Source of the DNA: Streptomyces sp. IMTB 2501 | Lineage (GTDB): Bacteria; Actinomycetota; Actinomycetes; Streptomycetales; Streptomycetaceae | DNA length: 64,000 bases | NCBI RefSeq assembly: GCF_001953885.1 | Contig: NZ_MQUS01000031.1 | Coordinates: 52,997-116,996 of the forward strand | Reading direction: 5' to 3' | Shown: positions 9,094-19,345 of the stretch, piece after piece | Numbering within the stretch: the stretch's first letter is position 1 | How the letters are laid out: each line of letters begins with the position of its first letter | The notes under the pieces: generated by a model | The model's input: only the letters and a program-made list of their open reading frames with translations | What the model was told of the DNA's origin: nothing | Database searches by the model: none | Position numbers and translations under genes: made by a program

Positions 9094-9134
9094 TGGCATT
9101 GCAAAATTTCAGGGACTCTGTTTTTCTGTGGGGC

Positions 9135-9920
9135 ATGGCAGCAGTCATCAGCGCGGCGGGACTCGCCCGCACCTTCCAGACCAAGGCCGGGCCCGTGGCG
9201 GCCGTGCGCGGCATCGACCTCGCCGTCCGGGAGGGCGAGATCCTCGGCTTCCTCGGACCCAACGGCGCCGGCAAGACGACCACCCTGCGGATGCTCACCA
9301 CCTTGCTGAAGCCGACCGGCGGCGCCGCCACCGTCGCCGGGCACGATCTGGCGACGGATCCGGCCGGGGTGCGCGCGGCGAGCGGATACGTCGCCCAGTC
9401 CGGCGGCGTCGATCCGCAGATCACCGTGCGGGAGGAGCTGGTCACCCAGGGCCGGCTGTACCGCCTGCCGAAGACCGACGCGGTGGCGCGAGCAAAGGAG
9501 CTGGCACGGGAGCTGGATCTCACCGACTTCCTCGACCGCAAGGCCGGCGCCCTCTCCGGCGGGCAGCGGCGCCGGCTGGACATCGCGATGGCCCTCACCC
9601 ACCGGCCGAAGGTGCTGTTCCTGGACGAGCCGACGACCGGACTCGACCCGGGCAGCCGTGCCGACCTGTGGGACCTGGTCCGCCGGCTGCGCGACGAGCG
9701 CGGTACGACCGTCTTCCTGACCACCCACTACCTGGACGAGGCCGACGCCCTCGCCGACCGTCTGGTGATCGTCGACCGGGGCTCGGTCGCCGCCGAGGGC
9801 ACACCGAGCGCGCTCAAGCTGAAGCACGGCGGCTCGCTCGACGCCACCCTCCAGGACACCTTCCTCGCCATCACCGGCCGCGGGCCCGCCCCGGCCGACA
9901 CCACCCCCGTCGCCGTATAG
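9135..9920 (+). CDS. ABC transporter ATP-binding protein (drug-resistance type)
   Basis: A 261-residue ATPase subunit of the DrrA class. Walker A is GPNGAGKTTTLRML (residues about 41-54), signature LSGGQRRRLDIAMAL, Walker B VLFLDEPTTGLDP, and the H-loop FLTTHYLDEADALADR. ATG 9135 is chosen because the family alignment begins with ISAAGLARTF; an upstream start at 9090 lies in the promoter region. The next gene encodes the permease, 22 bp downstream. With the divergent TetR gene this forms a typical regulated multidrug or natural-product exporter. Confidence 0.93.
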   Translation: MAAVISAAGLARTFQTKAGPVAAVRGIDLAVREGEILGFLGPNGAGKTTTLRMLTTLLKPTGGAATVAGHDLATDPAGVRAASGYVAQSGGVDPQITVREELVTQGRLYRLPKTDAVARAKELARELDLTDFLDRKAGALSGGQRRRLDIAMALTHRPKVLFLDEPTTGLDPGSRADLWDLVRRLRDERGTTVFLTTHYLDEADALADRLVIVDRGSVAAEGTPSALKLKHGGSLDATLQDTFLAITGRGPAPADTTPVAV

Positions 9921-9942
9921 GCCGTACAGGACAAAGAGACAG

Positions 9943-10692
9943 ATGCTTCTTCACGACACGGCCCTCGTCTACGGCCGCTATCTGCGCCAGTCCCTGCGCT
10001 CCCGCTTCGCGCTGCTCTTCGGCGTGCTCACCCCGCTCCTCTATCTCCTCTTCTTCGGCCCGCTGCTCACCCGTCTGCCGCTCGGCGGCACGGGCAGTTC
10101 CTGGCAGATGCTCGTGCCCGGCCTGCTGCTCCAACTCGGCCTGTTCGGCGCCTTGTTCGCCGGGTTCATGGTGATCGTCGAGAAGGGGCAGGGGGTGGTG
10201 GAACGGATGCGCGTGACCCCGGTCAGCAGGCTCGCCCTCCTCCTCGGCCGGGTACTGCGCGACGCCACGGTCTTCGTCTTCCAGGCGGTGCTGCTGGTGC
10301 TGGCCGCGCTGGTGATGGGCCTGCGCGCGCCGCTCGCGGGCATCCTGATCGGCTTCGCGTTCGTCGCCCTGCTCACGCTCTCGCTGGCCTCGCTGTCGTA
10401 CGCGCTCGGCATGAAGGTCCGCACCCCGCAGGAGTTCGGCCCGCTGATCAACATGGTGTCGATGCCGTCGATGCTGCTGTCCGGTCTGATGCTCCCGATG
10501 ACCCTCGCGCCCACCTGGCTGAACGTCCTCTCGCACTTCGTGCCGTTCCGCTATCTGGTGGACGCGGTGCGCGACGCCTACGTCGGCCACTACGCCACCG
10601 CCCACATGCTCTACGGCTCTCTCGTCGCCGTCGGCTTCGCGGCGCTGGCGGTGACGGTGGGCACACGAGTGTTCCGGACGGCCGGGGCGTAA
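9943..10692 (+). CDS. ABC-2 type transporter permease
   Basis: A 249-residue permease of the DrrB type, partner of the preceding ATPase. Six hydrophobic segments are visible, starting with LLFGVLTPLLYLLFFGPLL and LVPGLLLQLGLFGALFAGF. The ABC-2 motif region is MLLSGLMLPMTLAPTWLN followed by PFRYLVDAVRDAYVG. It starts at ATG 9943, 22 bp after the ATPase stop, so the two are one operon. The product probably exports a hydrophobic compound. Confidence 0.92.
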   Translation: MLLHDTALVYGRYLRQSLRSRFALLFGVLTPLLYLLFFGPLLTRLPLGGTGSSWQMLVPGLLLQLGLFGALFAGFMVIVEKGQGVVERMRVTPVSRLALLLGRVLRDATVFVFQAVLLVLAALVMGLRAPLAGILIGFAFVALLTLSLASLSYALGMKVRTPQEFGPLINMVSMPSMLLSGLMLPMTLAPTWLNVLSHFVPFRYLVDAVRDAYVGHYATAHMLYGSLVAVGFAALAVTVGTRVFRTAGA

Positions 10693-10705
10693 CTAGGCTG
10701 GCTTC

Positions 10706-11281
10706 ATGGTCAATCTGACGCGCATCTACACCAGGACCGGCGACAAGGGCACCACCGCGCTCGGTGACATGAGCCGAGTCGCCAAGACCGACCTCCGGAT
10801 CTCGGCCTACGCCGACGCCAACGAGGCCAACGCGGTGATCGGTACCGCGATCGCGCTGGGCGGGCTGGACGCGGAGGTCGTCAAGGTCCTCACGCGCGTC
10901 CAGAACGACCTGTTCGACGTGGGTGCGGACCTGTCGACGCCGGTGGCGGAGAACCCCGAGTTCCCGCCGCTGAGGGTGGAGCAGTTCTACATCGACAGGC
11001 TGGAGGCGGACTGCGACCGCTTCAACGAGCGGCTGGAGAAGCTCCGCTCCTTCATCCTGCCCGGCGGCACCCCCGGCGCGGCCCTCCTCCATCAGGCCTG
11101 CACGGTCGTACGCCGCGCCGAACGCTCCACCTGGGCGGCCCTGGAGGTCCACGGCGACACGATGAACCACCTGACGGCCACCTATCTCAACCGTCTCTCC
11201 GACCTCCTCTTCATCCTGGCCCGCACGGCCAACAAGGAGGTGGGCGATGTCCTCTGGGTACCCGGCGGGGAACGTGGATGA
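10706..11281 (+). CDS. Cob(I)alamin adenosyltransferase, PduO type, with altered 3' end
   Basis: A 191-residue ATP:cob(I)alamin adenosyltransferase, which makes coenzyme B12. Signatures: YTRTGDKGTTALGD at the N-terminus (ATP binding), YADANEANAVIG, and RRAERSTWAALEVHGD near residue 137. The final codons read VPGGERG-stop. The last 21 sense codons before the terminal Gly are repeated 118 bp downstream, where they end GGER-TAG against the convergent gene. That second copy looks like the ancestral terminus, so this gene's end is probably a recombinant product. Enzyme function should be intact. Confidence 0.92.
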   Translation: MVNLTRIYTRTGDKGTTALGDMSRVAKTDLRISAYADANEANAVIGTAIALGGLDAEVVKVLTRVQNDLFDVGADLSTPVAENPEFPPLRVEQFYIDRLEADCDRFNERLEKLRSFILPGGTPGAALLHQACTVVRRAERSTWAALEVHGDTMNHLTATYLNRLSDLLFILARTANKEVGDVLWVPGGERG

Positions 11282-11330
11282 AAACGCCTCCCGGCCGGGG
11301 GTCCAGGGGTTGTCCCCCGGAAAATGCAGC

Positions 11331-11396
11331 ATCCTGGCCCGCACCGCCAACAAGGAAGTGGGCGATGTCCTCTGGGTACCCGGCGGGGAGCGTTAG
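11331..11396 (+). pseudogene. Duplicated 3' end of the adenosyltransferase gene
   Basis: Positions 11331-11393 repeat 11213-11275 over 63 bp with only three differences, all in third codon positions and all synonymous. The encoded residues, beginning ILARTANKEVGDVLW, are the same. The copy ends in TAG (11394-11396), which overlaps the TAA of the convergent gene at 11393-11395. The 55 bp between the copies hold a GC hairpin, CCGGGGG pairing with CCCCCGG. The reading frame is shifted from the intact gene, so this fragment is not translated as part of it. Confidence 0.85.
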
Positions 11397-11926
11397 CGCT
11401 CGCGCTTCGGAAAGAGGGTGTAGCTGCCGGCGATGATCACGTTGATGCCCATCAGCCACAGCATCCGCACCTGCCACTGGCGCAGTGAACCGGTGTCGCC
11501 GGCGGAGCCGACGTACCAGACGGCGGACTGGAGCAGGGCGAGGGCGACCAGGGAGGCCAGGATCCAGCGGGCCGCGACCTTCCACTCGTGGACGGCGCGG
11601 GCCCTGCCGTAGCGCGGCGGCTTCACCGGGGTCGGGCCGCCGGCGAAGCGGTGCGCGACCCTGGCGTCGGCCCACTTGATCGTCGAGTGGCCGAGCCCGA
11701 CCGTGAAGCCGATGTAGACGGCGGCCAGGCCGTGCCGCCAGTCCGGGTGGGCACCGTTCCTCAGGTCGATCGCGGTGACGACGAAGAGCACGACCTCCAG
11801 CAGCGGCTCGCACAGCAGCAGCGCCAGTCCGGTCCGGGGCATCCGCAGCCCGTACCGGAACGTCAGTCCGGCCGCCAGCAGCACCCAGAACCCCACCTCA
11901 CAGGCGATGACCAACCCGACGATCAT
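11393..11926 (-). CDS. Integral membrane protein, unknown function
   Basis: A 177-residue protein with about four or five membrane spans: an N-terminal VIACEVGFWVLLAAGLTF, then GLALLLCEPLLEVVLFVVTA, a segment around residue 70, AARWILASLVALALLQSAVW and a final LWLMGINVIIAGSYTLF. ATG 11926 follows GGGGAGAG. I recognise it only as a conserved Streptomyces membrane protein located between the adenosyltransferase and chiS genes. Its stop codon overlaps the duplicated adenosyltransferase terminus on the other strand. Confidence 0.8.
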   Translation of the reverse strand: MIVGLVIACEVGFWVLLAAGLTFRYGLRMPRTGLALLLCEPLLEVVLFVVTAIDLRNGAHPDWRHGLAAVYIGFTVGLGHSTIKWADARVAHRFAGGPTPVKPPRYGRARAVHEWKVAARWILASLVALALLQSAVWYVGSAGDTGSLRQWQVRMLWLMGINVIIAGSYTLFPKRER

Positions 11927-12077
11927 GGTTCTCTCCCCTCGTTCACCCCTCCAGGGTCCCGGCGGCGAGGACGCGGTTCGTCGTCGGTGCGGGCGAACTC
12001 GGCGTAAGCGAAAGTTGCAGTCCAGGACCCTGCCCGGGGAGCACGCGGGCCGGGCGCGGGCCGTGTTGGATGGACGC

Positions 12078-13250
12078 ATGGCCCTCGCACTCCCCCGCCC
12101 CCACCGTGACGACATGCGGATCGCCGCGGGCGGGCTGCTCGGCGGGGCACTGCTGTGGCTGCTCGGGATCCATCCGCGCGTGCCCTCGGACCCGCTGGTG
12201 CTGTGGCACGCGCCCTGGGCCCCGCTGCTGCCGCTGCTGGCGACCGCCGCGTGCGAGCCGCTGCGCCGCATCCGGCCCCGCATCGGTCTGCTGGTCGGCA
12301 CGCTCGCGCTGACCCTGGACACCGTGACGCTGGGCAACGTCGTCACCATCGTCATGTTCACCGACCTGATGTACGCGGCCGTCCTGTACGGCAGCCCCGC
12401 CTCGGCCCGTCGTATCCCCTGGACCACCGGGATGATGACGGTGGTCGGCGGGGTCGTGCCCGCCGCGCTCTGGCGTGATCCCCAGGGTCTGCTGATCGGC
12501 GTGGGCATCGGCGTGGTCGCGTTCGCTCCCGCCGCGACCGGCTGGGTGGTGCGCAACCACCGTGACGCGGCCGAGGCGGCCCGGCTGCGTGCCGAACAGA
12601 CGGCGCTGCTCGCCGAGATGGACCGCACACAGGCGGTGACTGCCGAACGGGCCCGGATGGCACGGGAGTTGCACGACATGGTCGCCAACCATCTGTCCGC
12701 GATCGCGATCCACTCCACGGCCGCGCTGTCCCTCGACGATCCGCGGACCTCCCGGGACGCGCTGAGCGTGATCCGGGAGAACAGCGTGGAGGGGCTCGCC
12801 GAGATGCGGCGGCTGATCGGCATCCTGCGGGACAGCAGCGGCGATCTGGAACCGGCCGCGACACCGACGCTCGACGGCCTCGCCACCCTGGTCAAGGGCG
12901 CCGGCGCCAACGGCCTGGACGTCCGGCTCGACGCCGGGCACGGCCAGGTGCCTGCGCCGGTGGAGCTGGCCGCGTACCGGATCGTGCAGGAGTCGCTGAC
13001 CAACGCGCTCAAGCACGCGGCGCCGGGACCCGTCCGGGTCACCCTGCGGCAGACCGACGGCGCCCTGCGCGTCGAGGTCACCAGCCCCTACCGGCCCGGC
13101 GACACCCCGCGCGCCCCCGGCTCGGGCTCGGGGCTGACCGGGATGCGGGAGCGGGCGACGCTGCTCGGCGGCGGCTTCACTGCCGGACCCGAGGCCGGCC
13201 TGTGGGCCGTACGCGCCAGTCTTCCACTCGTCGAAGGAGCCTCCGCATGA
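12078..13250 (+). CDS. chiS: Sensor histidine kinase (ChiS-like)
   Basis: A 390-residue NarL-class sensor kinase. Residues 1-165 carry five or six membrane spans without a large extracellular domain. The dimerisation/phosphoacceptor box is ARMARELHDMVANHLSAI, with the His to be phosphorylated. The N-box is AAYRIVQESLTNALKHA and the G-box GSGSGLTGMRERATLLGG. The stop overlaps the ATG of the response regulator gene by 4 bp (ATGA). Placement directly upstream of a response regulator and the chitinase gene matches the chiS-chiR-chiC arrangement known in streptomycetes; chitin-derived control is inferred from that. Confidence 0.88.
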   Translation: MALALPRPHRDDMRIAAGGLLGGALLWLLGIHPRVPSDPLVLWHAPWAPLLPLLATAACEPLRRIRPRIGLLVGTLALTLDTVTLGNVVTIVMFTDLMYAAVLYGSPASARRIPWTTGMMTVVGGVVPAALWRDPQGLLIGVGIGVVAFAPAATGWVVRNHRDAAEAARLRAEQTALLAEMDRTQAVTAERARMARELHDMVANHLSAIAIHSTAALSLDDPRTSRDALSVIRENSVEGLAEMRRLIGILRDSSGDLEPAATPTLDGLATLVKGAGANGLDVRLDAGHGQVPAPVELAAYRIVQESLTNALKHAAPGPVRVTLRQTDGALRVEVTSPYRPGDTPRAPGSGSGLTGMRERATLLGGGFTAGPEAGLWAVRASLPLVEGASA

Positions 13251-13897
13251 ACCGGCCCATCCGGGTTCTCGTCGCCGAGGACCAGTCCGCCGTGCGCGCC
13301 GGACTCGTCCTGATCCTGCGCAGCGCCCCCGACATCGAGGTGGCCGGCGAGGCGGCGGACGGCGAGCGGGCGGTGGAGCTGGCCCGGGAACTGCGGCCGG
13401 ATCTCGTGCTGATGGACATACAGATGCCGCGTCTCGACGGGGTGTCGGCGACCCGGCAGATCGTGGCGGAGCGGCTCGCGGATGTGCTCGTGCTGACCAC
13501 CTTCGATCTGGACGAGTATGTGTTCGGGGCACTGCGGGCGGGGGCGGCCGGGTTTCTGCTGAAGAACACCGAGGCGCGGGATCTGCTGGAGGCGGTGCGG
13601 ACGGTGGCGCGTGGGGAGGGGACCGTCGCGCCGGCCGTGACCCGACGGCTGATCGCCGAGTTCGCGGCCGGTCCGGTGCGGGAGCCGAAGGCCGATCCGG
13701 CCGTCCTTGAGGGGCTGACCCGGCGCGAGCGGGAGGTGCTGTCCTGTGTCGGCCAGGGGATGTCGAACGCCGAGATCGCCGCGCGGCTGCAGATGGCGGA
13801 GGGCACGGTGAAGACGCACGTGAGCCGGCTGCTGGCCAAGCTGGAGCTGCGCAGCCGGGTCCAAGCGGCCGTACTGGCCCAGGAGTTGGGGGTCTAG
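13247..13897 (+). CDS. chiR: Response regulator, NarL/FixJ family (ChiR-like)
   Basis: A 216-residue two-domain regulator. The receiver domain has the acidic pair in VLVAEDQS, phosphoacceptor Asp in DLVLMDIQMPRLDG, and Lys in GFLLKNTEARDLL. The C-terminal LuxR-type helix-turn-helix reads LTRREREVLSCVGQGMSNAEIA with MAEGTVKTHVSRLLAKL. It is translationally coupled to the kinase gene through ATGA. It is expected to activate the chitinase gene 130 bp downstream, whose promoter carries a paired 12-bp repeat. Confidence 0.9.
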   Translation: MNRPIRVLVAEDQSAVRAGLVLILRSAPDIEVAGEAADGERAVELARELRPDLVLMDIQMPRLDGVSATRQIVAERLADVLVLTTFDLDEYVFGALRAGAAGFLLKNTEARDLLEAVRTVARGEGTVAPAVTRRLIAEFAAGPVREPKADPAVLEGLTRREREVLSCVGQGMSNAEIAARLQMAEGTVKTHVSRLLAKLELRSRVQAAVLAQELGV

Positions 13898-13915
13898 TCG
13901 GGCACGAGGCTGGAT

Positions 13916-13957
13916 TGGTCCAGACCTATTGACCTGTGGTCCAGACCTTTCTACTCT
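13916..13957 (+). promoter_or_regulatory. chiC promoter with paired 12-bp direct repeats
   Basis: TGGTCCAGACCT occurs at 13916-13927 and 13937-13948, 21 bp apart (two helix turns). A -35 element TTGACC (13929-13934) lies between them, and TACTCT (13952-13957) is 17 bp further, a good sigma-HrdB type promoter. Direct repeats of this kind around the -35 of chitinase promoters are known in Streptomyces, and the repeat resembles half of the DasR palindrome TGGTCTAGACCA. Glucose/chitin control is inferred. Confidence 0.8.
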
Positions 13958-14029
13958 CACAGCACCGTGGGCGTGAAGGCTCAGTCATGCCCTTGACTCC
14001 CCAACATTCCCCATATCGAGGAGGCGCAC

Positions 14030-15856
<1,827 letters not shown>

Positions 15857-15863
15857 GTGAGCT

Positions 15864-16310
15864 TCAAGCGACGTTGACGCGCTGCCCGGGCGGGGCTGCC
15901 TCCAGCCACGCGAGGAAACCGGTCAGCGCGTCTTCGCTCATCGCGAGTTCGAGGCGCGTGCCCCGATGCGTACAGGCGAGGACCACCGCGTCGGAGAGCA
16001 GCGCCAGTTCCTCCTCGCCCTCGGGCAACCGCCGGCCGGCCACCTCGATCTGCGCGCGCTCCAGGGTGCGGCGGGGTCGGGGGGCGTAGGAGAAGACGCG
16101 GTACCACTCGATGCGGTCGCCGTTGTAGCGCGCGACACCATAGCTCCAGCCCTTGCCGTTGGCGTCCGGCTTCTCGGCCACGTCCCAGCGCAGGGAACAG
16201 TCGAAGGTGCCGCCGGAGCGCTGGATGAGTCTGCGGCGCAGCCCGAACAGGAACAGCCCCACCACCACGAGCGCGACCACGATCCCGCACACAGTCAGAG
16301 CGAGGACCAT
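15864..16310 (-). CDS. DUF2550 domain membrane-anchored protein
   Basis: A 148-residue protein with one N-terminal membrane span (MVLALTVCGIVVALVVVGLFLFGL) and a soluble domain with FDCSLRWDV, GWSYGVARYNGDRIEWYRVF and a C-terminal LEAAPPGQRVNVA. This is the DUF2550 family found next to atpC in streptomycetes and mycobacteria. Function unknown. ATG 16310 is preceded by GAGGAGG at 9 nt. It lies just downstream of the atp operon but is separated from it by a strong hairpin, so it probably has its own promoter. Confidence 0.85.
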   Translation of the reverse strand: MVLALTVCGIVVALVVVGLFLFGLRRRLIQRSGGTFDCSLRWDVAEKPDANGKGWSYGVARYNGDRIEWYRVFSYAPRPRRTLERAQIEVAGRRLPEGEEELALLSDAVVLACTHRGTRLELAMSEDALTGFLAWLEAAPPGQRVNVA

Positions 16311-16391
16311 CGGCACCGACCTCCTCGTCTCCCAGGTAGTGGAACTGCTTCTGTCACTGAGTAATGAAACCGGAAAAACACCCACATCTGC

Positions 16392-16438
16392 CTCAGCCGC
16401 GACCGGCACCGGATTGCTCCGGGCCGGCCGCGGCTGAG
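16392..16438 (-). terminator. Terminator of the atp operon
   Basis: A 16-bp stem with one mismatch: arm 16392-16407 (begins CTCAGCCGCG) and arm 16423-16438 (ends CGCGGCTGAG), with a 15-nt loop that is itself CCGG-symmetric. It starts 28 bp after the atpC stop codon on the minus strand. Confidence 0.75.
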
Positions 16439-16466
16439 TGACGTCACACGGCGGCTTGCTGTGGGC

Positions 16467-16841
16467 TCAGCGGGCCGCCGCCGCGCGCAGGCGGACGTCT
16501 GCGCGGCGCTCGGCGGCGGCGTCGCCCTCCGCCTTCGCGCGCTCCAGCTCCCGCTCCGTGCGCTGGACATCGATCTCGTCCGACAGCTCGGCGATCTCGG
16601 CCAGCAGGGACAGCTTGTTGTCCGCGAACGAGATGAAACCGCCGTGCACCGCGGCGACGACCGTTCCACCTTCACTCGTACGGATGGTCACCGGGCCCGA
16701 CTCCAGCACACCGAGCAGCGGCTGGTGACCGGGCATGACGCCGATGTCGCCGGACGTGGTGCGCGCGACGACCAGGGTGGCCTCACCGGACCAGACCTGG
16801 CGGTCGGCAGCGACCAGCGCGACGTGCAGCTCAGCAGCCAA
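16467..16841 (-). CDS. atpC: ATP synthase F1 subunit epsilon
   Basis: A 124-residue epsilon subunit of the F1F0 ATP synthase, part of the central stalk and an inhibitor of ATP hydrolysis. The N-terminal beta-sandwich has VARTTSGDIGVMPGHQPLLG and GGFISFADNKLSLLAE; the C-terminal helical part is RTERELERAKAEGDAAAERR. Last gene of the atp operon. A hairpin separates it from atpD and a terminator follows. Confidence 0.96.
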   Translation of the reverse strand: MAAELHVALVAADRQVWSGEATLVVARTTSGDIGVMPGHQPLLGVLESGPVTIRTSEGGTVVAAVHGGFISFADNKLSLLAEIAELSDEIDVQRTERELERAKAEGDAAAERRADVRLRAAAAR

Positions 16842-16860
16842 GGGTGGCTCCTCGGGTCAC

Positions 16861-16882
16861 CACCCGGCGGTTCTGCCGGGTG
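16861..16882 (-). other. Hairpin in the atpD-atpC gap
   Basis: CACCCGGC (16861-16868) pairs perfectly with GCCGGGTG (16875-16882) around a 6-nt loop, in the 129-bp gap between atpD and atpC. It lies just upstream of the atpC ribosome site and could attenuate transcription or stabilise mRNA ends to lower epsilon synthesis. Function inferred. Confidence 0.45.
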
Positions 16883-16970
16883 TTGGGGTCAATTCTAGTA
16901 GGCGTGGCGAGAGGGGCTGGACCCACCCCGAAAGGGATGGGCCCGCGCCCCTCTTACGAACTCAGGGAGT

Positions 16971-18407
16971 TCAGGAGACGCCCAGCTCCTTGGCGTTGGC
17001 CTTGAGGTCCTCCAGGCCACCGCACATGAAGAACGCCTGCTCCGGGAAGTGGTCGAACTCACCGTCGCAGATCGCGTTGAACGCCGTGATCGTCTCGTCC
17101 AGCGGGACGTCCGAACCGTCCACGCCGGTGAACTGCTTGGCGACGTGGGTGTTCTGGGACAGGAAGCGCTCCACCCGACGGGCACGGTGGACGACGAGCT
17201 TGTCCTCCTCGCCCAGCTCGTCGATACCGAGGATCGCGATGATGTCCTGCAGGTCCTTGTACTTCTGCAGGATGTTCTTCACACGCATGGCCGCGTTGTA
17301 GTGGTCCTGCGCGATGTAGCGCGGGTCCAGGATCCGGGACGTGGAGTCCAGCGGGTCCACGGCCGGGTAGATGCCCTTCTCGGAGATCGGACGGGACAGA
17401 ACCGTCGTCGCGTCGAGGTGGGCGAAGGTGGTCGCCGGGGCCGGGTCGGTCAGGTCGTCGGCGGGGACGTAGATCGCCTGCATCGAGGTGATCGAGTGAC
17501 CGCGGGTCGAGGTGATGCGCTCCTGCAGGAGGCCCATCTCGTCGGCCAGGTTCGGCTGGTAACCCACCGCGGACGGCATACGGCCGAGCAGCGTGGAGAC
17601 CTCGGAACCGGCCTGCGTGAAGCGGAAGATGTTGTCGATGAAGAACAGCACGTCCTGCTTCTGGACGTCACGGAAGTACTCGGCCATGGTGAGGCCGGCC
17701 AGCGCGACGCGCAGACGGGTGCCCGGGGGCTCGTCCATCTGACCGAAGACCAGCGCGGTCTTGTCGATGACGCCCGAGTCGGTCATCTCCTCGATGAGGT
17801 CGTTGCCCTCACGGGTGCGCTCACCGACACCGGCGAACACGGAGACACCGTCGTGGTTGTTTGCGACACGGTAGATCATCTCCTGGATGAGCACCGTCTT
17901 GCCGACGCCGGCGCCGCCGAACAGGCCGATCTTGCCGCCCTTGACGTACGGGGTGAGCAGGTCGATGACCTTGACGCCCGTCTCGAACATCTCGGTCTTG
18001 GACTCGAGCTCGTCGAAGTTCGGGGCCTTGCGGTGGATCGGCCAGCGCTCGCCGTCGTAGGTCTCGTCGACGTTCAGCACCTCACCGAGGGTGTTGAACA
18101 CCTTGCCCTTGGTGAAGTCGCCGACGGGAACCGAGATCGCGGCGCCCGTGTCGATGACCGGGGCCTGGCGGACCAGACCGTCGGTCGGCTGCATGGAGAT
18201 GGCGCGGACCAGGCCGTCACCCAGGTGCTGGGCGACCTCCAGGGTCAGCGTCTTCTTCTCGCCCGCGTTCGCCGGGTCGGCGACCTCGACGTGCAGGGCC
18301 TGGTAGATGTCCGGCATCGCGTCGACGGGGAACTCCACGTCGACGACCGGGCCGATGACCCGGGCGACGCGGCCCGTAGCCGTCGCGGTCTCAACAGTGG
18401 TGGTCAT
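16971..18407 (-). CDS. atpD: ATP synthase F1 subunit beta
   Basis: A 478-residue catalytic beta subunit. Walker A is GGAGVGKTVLIQEMI, Walker B region DVLFFIDNIFRFTQAG, and the catalytic Glu lies in GERTREGNDL. The signature PAVDPLDSTSRILDP is complete. Its ATG overlaps the atpG stop by one base (TAATG), so it is translationally coupled. Full length, no anomaly. Confidence 0.98.
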   Translation of the reverse strand: MTTTVETATATGRVARVIGPVVDVEFPVDAMPDIYQALHVEVADPANAGEKKTLTLEVAQHLGDGLVRAISMQPTDGLVRQAPVIDTGAAISVPVGDFTKGKVFNTLGEVLNVDETYDGERWPIHRKAPNFDELESKTEMFETGVKVIDLLTPYVKGGKIGLFGGAGVGKTVLIQEMIYRVANNHDGVSVFAGVGERTREGNDLIEEMTDSGVIDKTALVFGQMDEPPGTRLRVALAGLTMAEYFRDVQKQDVLFFIDNIFRFTQAGSEVSTLLGRMPSAVGYQPNLADEMGLLQERITSTRGHSITSMQAIYVPADDLTDPAPATTFAHLDATTVLSRPISEKGIYPAVDPLDSTSRILDPRYIAQDHYNAAMRVKNILQKYKDLQDIIAILGIDELGEEDKLVVHRARRVERFLSQNTHVAKQFTGVDGSDVPLDETITAFNAICDGEFDHFPEQAFFMCGGLEDLKANAKELGVS

Positions 18408-19324
18408 TATCGGTCACTCCCCGCGGTCGCGTCGGCCAGGGCGCTCGCGCCACCGACGATCTCGCTGATTTCCTGGGTGATTTCGGCCTGGCGGGCCGCG
18501 TTGGCAAGACGGGTGAGGTTGTTGATCAGCTCGCCCGCGTTGTCGGTGGCCGACTTCATCGCGCGCCGCGTGGCGGCGTGCTTCGAAGCGGCCGACTGGA
18601 GCAGCGCGTTGTAGATACGGCTCTCCACGTAGCGCGGCAGCAGGGCGTCGAGGACGTCCTCCGCCGACGGCTCGAAGTCGTACAGCGGGAGGATCTCGCC
18701 CTTGGGGGCGGCCTCCTCGGCGACCTCTTCGAGGCGCAGCGGCAGCAGCCGGGCGTCCAGCGCCGTCTGCGTCATCATCGAGACGAACTCGGTGAAGACG
18801 ATGTGGAGTTCATCCACACCACCCTCGGCCGTCTCCTTCTCGATGGCCTCGATCAGGGGCGCCGCGACCTTCTTGGCGTCCGCGTACGTCGGCTCGTCCG
18901 TGAAGCCCGTGAACGACTCCGCGATCTTGCGCTCGCGGAAGTTGTAGTGGGCGACACCGCGCCGGCCAACGATGTACGTGTCGACCTGCTTGCCCTCGCG
19001 CTCCAGGCGCTCGGTCAGCTGCTCCGCCGTCTTGATGGCGTTGGAGTTGAAGGCGCCGGCGAGGCCGCGGTCGCTCGTGAGGAGCAGGACCGCGGCACGG
19101 GCCGGGTTCTCCGCCTCCGTGGTGAGCGGGTGCTTGGTGTTCGAGCCGGTGCCGACCGCCGTGACCGCGCGCGTCAGCTCGGTCGCGTACGGCGTGGAGG
19201 CCGCCACCTTGCGCTGCGCCTTGACGACGCGCGAGGCGGCGATCATCTCCATCGCCTTCGTGATCTTCTTGGTCGCGCTGACGGATCGGATGCGACGCTT
19301 GTAGACCCGGAGCTGGGCTCCCAT
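18407..19324 (-). CDS. atpG: ATP synthase F1 subunit gamma
   Basis: A 305-residue gamma subunit, the rotating shaft. The N-terminal coiled-coil helix is MGAQLRVYKRRIRSVSATKKITKAME, and the C-terminal helix carries SATDNAGELINNLTRLANAARQAEITQEI, the family signature. Start ATG 19324 is 21 bp after the atpA stop, and its stop overlaps atpD. Confidence 0.97.
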   Translation of the reverse strand: MGAQLRVYKRRIRSVSATKKITKAMEMIAASRVVKAQRKVAASTPYATELTRAVTAVGTGSNTKHPLTTEAENPARAAVLLLTSDRGLAGAFNSNAIKTAEQLTERLEREGKQVDTYIVGRRGVAHYNFRERKIAESFTGFTDEPTYADAKKVAAPLIEAIEKETAEGGVDELHIVFTEFVSMMTQTALDARLLPLRLEEVAEEAAPKGEILPLYDFEPSAEDVLDALLPRYVESRIYNALLQSAASKHAATRRAMKSATDNAGELINNLTRLANAARQAEITQEISEIVGGASALADATAGSDR

Positions 19325-19345
19325 GAGTCAGGTCCCTTCCTTACG

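Noticed and set aside
11393..13081. A 562-codon minus-strand ORF across chiS
   Set aside because: Only the last 178 codons (from 11926) make a protein-like membrane sequence; the rest is the shadow of the histidine kinase gene.
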